18,418 nt of DNA, from NCBI GenBank assembly GCA_002751075.1, contig NAOQ01000460.1, positions 5,828 through 24,245 on the forward strand. Reading direction: 5' to 3'. How positions within the stretch are numbered: position 1 is the first letter of the stretch; each line of letters opens with the position of its first letter. The stretch is from Ichthyophonus hoferi. Taxonomy: Eukaryota > Opisthokonta > Ichthyosporea > Ichthyophonida > Ichthyophonidae. Of this stretch, positions 1-8,743 are shown one piece after another. Under the pieces are notes generated by a model. The model saw only the letters and a program-made list of their open reading frames with translations. It was not told the origin of the DNA and made no database searches. Both the position numbers and the translations under genes were made by a program.

Positions 1-512
1 AAACGCTCAACTATCACGTCGAGATATTTGCAGGTTGAAATTGGCCTCATCCATATATAATACGGGTTTTCCCTGAGACAGATGTTCCAACCACTGCCTC
101 ACGTAATCGCGTCTCTTTCCCTTGTTAACCTCAGAATTGGCCCTCTCAAGTTCATGCCTAACAGATTTAGTATGCAGTAAAGATTTCAAATACTTGCTAA
201 CTGTCGTTATTGAATCTGTTATTCCAAATTGGGCAAAAGGTAATCTTATTAACTCTTCAAGATTTATTCTCAACTTATTTTCAATACAACTCTCTAAGAA
301 ATTACAATGCTCCTCCGTAATTTTTCTAAACTAACAATTACCTCTGGAGTCTTTTCAGTCATCCTCAATAATTCATCTACATGTTGTTTTTTTTCTTTTC
401 TGGTACAGAGTAGTTGACTGCTAAACTTCTCCAGTGACCTCCGGAATTATATACAGCAACTGGGTTCTTTTACGCGACCACTCATCTTGTGGGGTTTTTG
501 TACGGCAGCGTG
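1..512 (-). mobile_element. Tc1/mariner (IS630-like) DNA transposon, 5' half, decayed
   Basis: A cut-and-paste DNA transposon lies on the minus strand, with its 3' half beyond the left edge of the window. It is recognised by the transposase remnant at 10-485. The outer end is not certain. The sequence just upstream of the transposase start, near 499-512, reads gtacggcagcgtgtca on the plus strand and could be part of a terminal inverted repeat, but the matching end is outside the window and no TA target-site duplication can be checked. The copy is dead: the transposase is split over several frames. It sits about 1.2 kb upstream of the ALYREF gene and points away from it. Confidence 0.75.
10..485 (-). 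pseudogene. Tc1/mariner-type transposase remnant (N-terminal DNA-binding part to first catalytic Asp)
   Basis: The transposase would bind the terminal repeats and cut and join DNA with a DDE/D catalytic triad. An ATG at 483-485 gives MSGRVKEP. A second frame gives an HTH-like stretch with GGHWRSLAVNYSV. A third, after an A-rich run, gives KKQHVDELLRMTEKTPEV. The longest open part, 330 down to 10 (about 107 codons), begins FRKITEEHCNFLESCIENK and continues as a second HTH (TVSKYLKSLL) and a linker with KRRDYVRQWLEHL. It ends in YMDEANFNLQISR, the typical first catalytic aspartate motif (Asp codon at 49-51). A TGA follows at 7-9 where the family usually continues with a Gly/Arg-rich segment. 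About three frameshifts and one stop are visible in this half. The family call is firm because motif order and spacing agree. The rest of the catalytic domain lies outside the window. Confidence 0.8.
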
Positions 513-1610
513 TCATGAGCTTGGTGTTGTGATTTGTTTGTTTATATTAATTGTTATATAGCTTAATTTTATCTTTTAAAAGCTAAAAATTTATTATACG
601 CGTTTTTGATTTTTATAGAATATTTTGATGATCCTCATATGGAAGACTAAAATTCATATTTGGAAGATTAAAATTCCTATTTCGAAGATTAAAATTCTTT
701 ATGAAAGTAAAAAGGTATAGAATTACTTGATCAAAACCTGATCATAATTTTCCAATTGGTCTAACGTATATGTCCTTATTTGGACGGCTCTTTAATCCAT
801 GTCCTCATCATTCATTAGTCCTGCTATTCACATTCCGTTAATCTATATTGACGAATAATTCGTCTGACTTCAAACGTCATTAAAACAACCATTATTGGAC
901 CAATCATTTCATGATACTCTTGTTACTGTTTCCAGCATATCGGTTGTACCACGTGTTCCTTCGAAGTTAACGGTTCTGCAGCAATGTGACGTTACTACTT
1001 TTACATTCAAGTTCACACGTATTTATAAAACAATTATTTTTCAAAATACATGTTGCATAGTGCAAATATTTTAATAATTTATTTCTAAAAAACAAATAAT
1101 GGTTGTTATTATTGCAATATTATGAATCTTAGTTATATGTGTATTTTAATATTCTATTTGTTTATAAAGACGTTTGAGTTATTTAGTTTTAAGATAAAAA
1201 TACGTTGCAGCCTCTTGTTCGCTACATGTGATTAAATAAATCAATACTACACTTAATTTTAAATATTCAAACCATTGGATACCAGCTTATATATTAATAA
1301 GCCAATATCTATGCCACACTATAATGCGTTAAAAAGCATTCAATGAAAATCATGCAGTGCATTTAATGTACTCCCATATCAGCTTCAACGAGTCAAAGCA
1401 TTAAATATGATAGCCACTTAAAACAAAATAATAAAATTTAACAAAATTTAACAAAAGTCAACAGAAATTGATTTAAATTAAATTTAACCATGTTAAAATA
1501 AATATAAGCAAGTATAAACAAAATCTATTTGTAAAAAATATTTTTAAAAAAGTTATAAACCAATAATGACATTTTATTATCATGCATACTAATCACCCAG
1601 ACAACATAGT
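513..1610. other. AT-rich intergenic spacer, no gene seen
   Basis: This stretch between the transposon and the ALYREF promoter has no recognisable coding segment on either strand. It is AT-rich and holds a 21-bp tandem repeat (separate entry). It also holds short runs built from aaatttaac-like units near 1434-1490, which look like simple sequence. Confidence 0.6.
641..703. repeat. 21-bp tandem repeat, three copies
   Basis: Three adjacent 21-bp units lie at 641-661, 662-682 and 683-703. They share the core gaag-a-[ct]-taaaattc and differ from one another at a few positions each. The length of 21 bp is two helical turns, so the core recurs on the same face of the DNA. No function is known to me. 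It may simply be a small tandem duplication. Confidence 0.8.
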
Positions 1611-1742
1611 TTGACCACGCCGGCCTAAATCCCTTTCCCTTTCTATCCGTCAGTTTGCTTTGCTGTGTAGCAAATTTACGTTTTTTTTTCGTTTTTTGTT
1701 TTTGTTTGGTAGCGTGTGTTTCCCTCAGTTTCTTCTACAAAC
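1611..1742 (+). promoter_or_regulatory. Probable promoter and 5' leader of ALYREF
   Basis: The sequence becomes less AT-rich just before the gene. It has a GC-richer patch at about 1616-1640, then a pyrimidine-rich run (ccctttccctttctatcc, about 1630-1648), then a long T-rich tract at about 1679-1708 leading to tttccctcag at about 1717-1726. No TATA box stands out at a sensible distance. The pyrimidine run resembles an initiator or 5'TOP-like start. The T-tract plus ctcag could instead be the 3' splice site of an intron in the 5' untranslated region. The call rests on position and composition only. Confidence 0.35.
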
Positions 1743-4601
1743 ATGTCTGAACAACTTGATAGGACACTTGACGACATTGTCAAGGAGACTCGCCCTCTCC
1801 GTCGCCGTGGTAGAGGTGGTCGTGGTACAAATGAGGCCCGTCCCCGTCAACAATCTGCCCCATATACGGTTGAGAAGGTGGGAAAATATGGAAAGCATGG
1901 ATAACATCAGCTCGTTTAACAGTTATTGAAGAGGTTAAGGGGGAAAAGGTTAATAATTGTAGAAGGAATGTGATGGCAGGTTGACTAATTTTATTACAGA
2001 AAATATTATTCGTGTCAGCTGGATACCTATATTGACATGTATTAACGGATAGATAGAGCTAAATGACACTAGGGAGTTCTAGCTCTCATTAGATTATTAT
2101 TTTTGAATTATTATTTTGTTCAGGTTTTCGCACCTATCAGTACCTATGTCTATTCCCTCCATACGAGCAGAACTTATCAAAACACATCAAAGAGGCATGT
2201 TTTGCCTTTCCTTCCTTACCTGGCGACTTGATAGCACCTAAATAGAAGAATTTCCATTTATTTTTGTAATTTCTGGCAATCTTTTTCTTTTACTTGTAGT
2301 CACTGTTATATAATTGAAAACATTGAAAATATGGAAACATGGGATTACCGAGTACAGGAAGAGAGGACCTCTAGTTATATTTGTACTCCATTGACTAAAC
2401 CTAGTAATCTCCTCTATGAATCTAGATTATTCTTTTCTTCATAATATTATTGTACTGTGATATATACGATTCATTGGTGCTACGTCTGGCCAATTCTGCT
2501 TTAAGCAACATATATAACACAGGTTATTATATCGGTACATATATATACTATTTTATTATATCCTCTTTTGTTGTATATCAAGCCTTGAAATGCCAAGCCT
2601 CTTTAGCACTTAGTCGGTTATTTTGACACCCCAGCCCTAAACAACTATACCAAGTTCCAATAACCTACGCTACATAATGCATATGGTATACAACGTATAA
2701 AAACCACTATACAAAGACAGACCTTGGTATGTGGTTCCCTCTAACCTACGCTACGTGGTGTTCTGGAATTACAGCCACGCCCTCAACCTCAACGCCGTTC
2801 TACTGCTACCAAGATCCTAGTAGAGAACCTTCACCCCAATGTCAATGATGCTGATATGAAGGTAAGTTGGGTATTGTTTTGGCTACACTTTATGTGCCCT
2901 ATATTATACTACAAAGTACCTAATCTTTTAGTTGAAATAAGTGTAGATATTTTTTCACACGAGCGTATATATTTTTATTTTATGTTATTGGTTGCTTATG
3001 ATATGATGTAGTATTATAGTATGATAGATAAACATAATTTTACAGCACAACTTGAACCATTATTGTTTGATTAATTGAGGCGTAATAATTATTATACAGG
3101 TTTGCGCAGTTTATCAATATTGCATGTATGTGAGTACATATGATTTCTTTGTTAATTATCTCTATCTTTATTGTCAGGCTATACTATATAATATATATAC
3201 CATCTAGTGTCAGTCCGTTATAGTTGTTCACGACTCTAACTCCATTCTACACCATAATATATATATCTCTACAGGAGCTGTTTAGCCAGATGGGCCCTCT
3301 TAAGAAAGCAGCAGTTCATTACAACTCTCAGGCCAGATCTCTGGGGACAGCTGAGATTACCTTTAATAGGCCGGAGGATGCGGCTAGAGCCGTGAGAGAG
3401 TACAATGGATTAACACTGGATGGTAGGTCTGCTATATTTTATAATATATCATAGTATAGTATTATGCTATATTGTTATTCTAAATATTTTAAATATCCCA
3501 GGTCGTCCAATGAAATTGGCTCTTGTAGATGAAGAAGGCAAGTCCAATGTTCTTAGTCGCATTGCCGGTAACCCTAGGTAAGTAGTAATAGTATATATGT
3601 ATATATGTTTAGCACATCATATCATGCCAGTCTTCCGTTTACGATAGCCTGTGCTGGAATAAAATATGATTGGAAACTTAATATAACAATTCATATCATA
3701 TATGATTTTACTACTGTTTGCCTAGCAATAGCAATGGACTACTGCTAATGATAATTAATTGATTAAGACTAGTTCTAGTTATCTTAAATACTATACAATA
3801 CATCTCATTGATTTTCAGGGAGAAGGGACTACTATTAATTAGTTAATTTAGACTAATTAAAACCAATTATACGTATCTTAAATAAAATACAATGCAACCC
3901 ATTGATATTCATGCTCCTTTACAGGGAGCAACGTGCCCCTAACAATAGACGGGAAAACTTTAACAGTGGAAGAGGGGGAAGAAATCAGAGGGGAGGCAGG
4001 GCACCTAGAGCTGCTAAGTAAGGCTTATACCTATATATATATATTGTAGTGTACGTTTGTAGATTCATGCTAGATCGATGTATGTTATCATGAGATTACT
4101 CTATAAATCATATAATAGTTACCCCTAAATTATTACATGTACATTGTTATGCCAATATATAGTGGTTCTAATGTAGTATCTACTAACCCATTTAATCTAT
4201 ATAATGTAGTACAATACAGTAGGCTTGAGGTTCCTGTTTGATTTACCTTAGCCAGTGCCTATATTATAGCATATCCTACTATATACACTACACCGTATTT
4301 TATCATACTATATCCTACTGCGTGCTATATCCTACTGCGTGGCTCGCCCTGACCATGTTATATTGGTTAATCTTGTAGGGAGCCAGCGAAGAGTCAAGCC
4401 GACCTTGACGCAGAACTTGATAGCTACCAGCAGGTATATATACATTTTTGAGAAAGTAGATGTAATAGGGTATAGTATAGTAGATGGATTATGGTGTATA
4501 GTGTGAGTGAGATAAGATAATAATGTGCAGTATAGTATATAGGTTATAGACAATATGATTTAATGAATAAGAAGTATTCAATACAGGCCTCTTTTGTGTA
4601 A
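1743..4601 (+). CDS. ALYREF: ALYREF / THO complex subunit 4 (mRNA export adaptor), multi-exon
   Basis: ALYREF is a nuclear RNA-binding adaptor of the TREX complex. It is recruited by the helicase UAP56/DDX39B and passes mRNA to the NXF1 export receptor. Exons joined by GT-AG rules are 1743-1877, 2775-2861, 3275-3422, 3502-3577, 3925-4017 and 4379-4433, which together keep one frame for 198 codons. Residues 1-17 (MSEQLDRTLDDIVKETR) are the N-terminal UAP56-binding motif, followed by an RGG patch at 21-27. The RRM is at about 58-132, with RNP2 ILVENL (59-64), KKAAVHY (84-90) and RNP1-like RSLGTAEITF (95-104). An RG-rich tail (about 150-177) precedes a C-terminal UAP56-binding motif, DLDAELDSY (188-196). 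The protein is shorter than human ALYREF (257 aa), mainly in the RGG regions. The start is the ATG in acaaacATG, since an upstream in-frame GTG has no support. The first donor (AAG|gtggga) is weak but is the best phase-0 choice. The last exon is either 4587-4601 (ASFV then stop) or starts at 4781 with TAA. Confidence 0.92.
1878..2774 (+). other. ALYREF intron 1 (897 nt)
   Basis: The intron has a weak donor gtggga and an acceptor ending ttacag. It contains no recognisable exon or gene. Near its 3' end the 13-mer taacctacgctac occurs twice, at 2661-2673 and 2742-2754, within an imperfect local duplication. The octamer ataccaag and its inverse cttggtat flank the space between them. Confidence 0.6.
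3578..3924 (+). other. ALYREF intron 4 with an internal duplication of its 3' end
   Basis: The donor is gtaagt and the functional acceptor is ctcctttacag, followed by ggagcaacg. Within the intron, about 3738-3820 and about 3829-3912 are imperfect tandem copies. They share actact-[ag]-taat, tagact, tatcttaaat, caat-c and cattgat. The first copy ends in ttttcag|ggagaagg at 3819, a near look-alike of the real exon start. Splicing there would add a few residues and reach a stop soon after, so it is a decoy or truncating alternative acceptor. Confidence 0.65.
4018..4378 (+). other. ALYREF intron 5 (361 nt)
   Basis: The donor is gtaagg and the acceptor is ttaatcttgtag. It is AT-rich, with short stretches of tatag/tatcc-type simple sequence at about 4260-4335. 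No exon or gene is seen in it. Confidence 0.55.
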
Positions 4602-4740
4602 TATAATATTATATCACCATATATAGTCTTGTATTTTATTACTTAATACTGATTAATTTTTTGAGATGACTTATTACGCCATTATTACACTCTTATTACA
4701 TCATATTAACGTTAGGCCATAGCTGTACTATATATATCTA

Positions 4741-4780
4741 ACTCTTCCCCCCTCGCCCTCTCCTATTCTCTCCCTCATAG
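4741..4780 (+). promoter_or_regulatory. Strong polypyrimidine tract with 3' splice site, possible ALYREF last-exon acceptor
   Basis: A nearly pure pyrimidine run of about 36 nt ends in ctcatag, followed by taacctgg. It has the same style as the three acceptors in the TMED gene, one of which reads ctcacag followed by taactg. If the intron starting at 4434 were spliced to it, the next codon would be TAA and the protein would end DSYQQ. It competes with the weaker acceptor atacag at 4581-4586. Confidence 0.45.
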
Positions 4781-4915
4781 TAACCTGGCAATAGAGACAC
4801 ATTAATACATACATACGTCTTAATAAGATAAGATAGCATCTTCATCGTTTTACCGGTTTCTCAACTCCAGTCAACAAGAATAGGCTCCATGCCTGGACAC
4901 ACTGTAGTCCCTTTA

Positions 4916-4921
4916 AATAAA
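4916..4921 (+). terminator. Candidate polyadenylation signal (AATAAA) for ALYREF
   Basis: This is the first perfect AATAAA downstream of either candidate ALYREF stop codon, in ctttaaataaaaaac. A second cluster of AATAAA words starts at 5367 and is followed by a T-rich stretch. Either could be used. There is no transcript evidence. Confidence 0.35.
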
Positions 4922-7900
4922 AAACAGGGAAAACAAACCACCTCTATACCCTGGCAACACATAATATGATAGTACGTATTCATGTATCACATACATATAT
5001 ATACTTTAACCCTCTCTACTAGTCTGGCCTAAGGCTAAACTGTACTAACTTCACCACAAGGCAATGGCCATCCGATATCTCTCTACCCCTTTATACCATG
5101 TTTTCATACACTGATAATATTCGTGTATTACTTTTGTTTTATCCTTGATTGGCCATTTTAACTGTATAAATCTATATGAATGCGACAATCTACGAATGAC
5201 TATTATTCGTTACATTGATAATATATACATCGTATATATAATAGGTCACGAGATTGAGGTATGTTTGTTTTCACATGATTCTGCGAGCTCAAAGCTACAG
5301 TAAGGAAATAATAATAAAGCAAAAAGTGGCGAGTCGCTGCTTTTATGTTTTATGTATTTTAACTTCAATAAAAATAAAAATAAATATGCTTTTTTATTTT
5401 TTTGGTTTTTCTTCTGGGAGGATATATTCTTGTATAATACAATGCAAACAAATTCTTGTCTCCAATTTGCAACTATTTGCGTTACACTATTATTATTCTA
5501 TTTTGATTTGATCAATTTCAGCCTATGTTGTAGCTACCATTAGCGATTTAAAACAGAGCATATATGTTATTTTTAAGATTCTGTGGGAGTTCTGTTGAAC
5601 TGTCCACAGTTCCTCGGGATATCCAAATGTTTTTCGTAATCGATTGTTGACATTTATGTACTAGTATTAGTAATGGGCGATTGGTTTGATCAACTTTCTA
5701 TAGAAGGCAATGCAGAGACAGGTGTATGTTGGCTCTATCTCTGGATATTTATTACGGGGAGGGAAAAATTCTCAATTTAGTTTGTTTAGGTGTGATAGTG
5801 CCAATGGCACAGTGTGTACGATCAGTAGGAGGTGCTATATTACTATGTAGATAATAACTATTGTCACTATTTAATGTTATTATGTAGTTCTGACTTTTGA
5901 ATGAATGAGAGATTTGAACACTGATTATTGTTTGAGTGCTAACGGTAGACTAGACATTACAATAACGATGTGACTGTTATATATATAATGCGCAAAGTTT
6001 TATGTGTATTATGTTATTATGAAAACGTTGTAATTTTGTCAGTGGTCTGTATGTGTGAATGGCCGGGGGCCTTTATTGGTTATTGCGGTTTACATACTTA
6101 CTTCCTGATAATCCAATACTAAGATCTCCTTCCTAGAATGGTTTTTTAGCTAGCTACTTCATTGGTGTAACTTCTCACATATTATGTATTGACAAATCAA
6201 TCTATCAGGTTGAAAAAATATTATGCAACTAATCAACTAGCTAATCTTGAACCACGATCATTGATCTGCTTATTATCTGGACCTCGATCAAACCTACTTT
6301 CATCTGTGGTTAGCGATTTTGTAACATTACTTACTCCATGAAAGAGAAAAGATGCATACATGTTTGACTTTATAAACGGGACCTACAATTATATCACACT
6401 ATACTCTTAATCATATATATCTAAGTATTATTTACATTTTAATGTATTATAAGTCATAACTTGTACGTATGTTTTCCTCATTAGACATATAGACATATAA
6501 AGACAAATATATACCATATCATATAAGTATACAAATTCGGTTTCACCGCATTGCATGTATTTGGATTGGTATAAATTAACCACTGTGTGATTGAGACGAG
6601 GTATTCGATTTTTGCTTATAATATAATCCGCTATCTGACACACATCCTTGCCGGGGTTATAGGTTAAGATATAGAGAGGGTATGTTTATCATATATTTTT
6701 CCAGCGGCAACAGGGATGTATAGTGCCTTATTTTAATTAATACATATATTATATATTATTATTAATAAATTAATAAACTTATGAGAGTATGAATTTTAAA
6801 CAAATTTTATATAGCTTTCATTGCATATATATATTATTCCATTATTATTTTATAATATTTTATGTTAGCATAATAGTTGTGATTGGATGTATTGTAATTG
6901 ACTTCAATTGTGATAAGCGTATTTTACTGTAAGTAACCTGATCTTAAAATATTTTTTTTTGAATATAACAAATATTAGTTTACGATGACAATTTATATTG
7001 TCAAATACCGATTACTCTACTATATGACGAGGTTAAGTCATTACTGAATAGCCTTTATGCTGCAAACAACAATCTCTACTGGACGTCTATTAGCTAATAC
7101 TACCTCTAATAATGTATATAAGCTAGAACCAGACTGGTTCTGGGTATACTTTTTTGTTAATTAACGTGATGTATGAATTTATCTAGGTAGCTAAGCAGTA
7201 CATCAGCTCAGTCTAAGTATGTTAGATTTTGGAGCATATTATTAACAGATAATTAAGTAGATTATCTATCATGTCAGTTATATTAACTATTTGATTAACT
7301 TGAATTGTTAATCTTGAAAAATAATAAAATATAAAACAAACATATCTTGTCTATATTTTCAGCCGCTGCTCTGACAATGGCGCATATCATATGGTAAAAT
7401 ATAGTGCAAGTAAAAGCAGAAACCTAATCTCAACCACTACGTGGTTAATTTTTATCATTTTAAACCCATGTAATGCAGTGAGATCAAATTCGAACTAAAT
7501 TTTATATTCAATATAATATGGTATAGGAATTAATCTTAATCTGCATCATTACTACCCAAGTTTGACGGATGATTTCCACTATTATCTAACATGTTAACCA
7601 AATAATATTTAATATCGAGTAATAGCATATAATAAGCAAATAGAATATTATTTGTATACCAATAAAAATAAATTAATACATTAGGAGTCATTGTAACTCA
7701 TTGCCGATGTTCCATCACATCCGGTTTTTTTTTCCTTCTCTTCAATGTACAATACCATAAACATACATTATGTTATAGCTATACCAGACACTATATCGAT
7801 CGATCTCGGTAATTAATAGTAATCTCCCAAGTACTGCGATCGGAACTACATATTTGGCTAGATTAAAAAATAGTTTTGATTGCCATGTTTATGTGATTGG

Positions 7901-8743
7901 TTACTTAAAATACTTAAGATAGTCAGGAGCGAATAGGTTTCTTTCTGTGCCCCTCTCGTAGTATATTGCTAAGTATATAGTTCACGGTTGTATAATAAAA
8001 ACTATGTGTATAAAAATATTTGCGTCTATTTATTTAAAAATATAAATTGTCTCTAGATTTTACTGGTTTTTTGGTCGATCTTGGTTGTATATGTTGGAAA
8101 ATTCATATATTTATTGTTACGCTCTTGAATATTTGTGCCAATGGGATTGTAGAAAAGCGTGACTTTAAAAAACATGCACTATTCAAGTGGGACTTCAGAG
8201 ATATTTATATTAAATTATAATTTTACGTTGCGATAATGTACACTACTTTGTTTTTCGTAACGAAAAATAATACTAACAATACCCAACCCACTGTATGACA
8301 CATTCATTGAAATAATTATATATTTATTTTGAGCTAAAAATATAGTATATATAGTATAATGTAATTATTAGTGATTTTTACAAATGTAGTGTAATTTATA
8401 AATGTATCTCTTAATATAAATATATATATAAAGAGCGTGTAAAGTATTAAAAATTAAAAAGTATGGATTGCACCAACTAAATAAAGAAAAGATGTCCAAA
8501 TCTAACAATCTATTAGATTAAATCGACTATATTATTAGCCATTACAATCTAAAAGATAAAACATTTTAATCTCACACATACTATTGCTTAATCTTAATTA
8601 AGCTCAGCAACCCTAATTACACCCTAATTAGTTACACTGTCCGCAATTTCTCTACCCATCAATATTCTATTATTCATATATTTCTGTTATCATTTTTGTT
8701 CATAATAGTAATACAGAATTTAACTTATCCGTTCCTCATCACT

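Larger units (their letters stand above)
4602..8743. other. 4.1-kb AT-rich stretch without a recognisable gene
   Basis: Both strands were read for domains, RNA genes and repeats. Open frames here are short, rich in Ile, Tyr, Phe and Lys, and resemble no family I know. The left part probably contains the ALYREF 3' untranslated region. AATAAA occurs at 4916-4921, and a cluster of AATAAA words begins at 5367. The right end (about 8600-8743) should hold the TMED promoter and leader, where accctaatta is repeated at about 8609-8632. No tRNA-like T-loop, hairpin gene or transposon domain was recognised. Confidence 0.55.

Noticed and set aside
122-334. Plus-strand open frame of 70 codons
   Set aside because: It is the antisense shadow of the transposase remnant, whose motifs are on the minus strand.
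1660-1929. Open frames overlapping ALYREF exon 1 in other frames and on the minus strand
   Set aside because: They overlap the exon with the UAP56-binding motif and show only low-complexity Arg/Val readings.
5254-5543. Two overlapping plus-strand open frames in the spacer
   Set aside because: Composition is dominated by Phe, Ile, Tyr and Lys from AT-rich DNA. No domain is seen, and it may be 3' untranslated sequence.
6428-6643. Minus-strand open frame of 71 codons
   Set aside because: No recognisable family, no splice context, and AT-driven composition.
7480-7500. Possible tRNA T-loop (aattcgaact)
   Set aside because: No matching acceptor, D or anticodon arms around it.
8605-8635. Telomere-like ccctaa words (accctaatta repeated)
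   Set aside because: Only two units with AT spacers, not a telomeric array.
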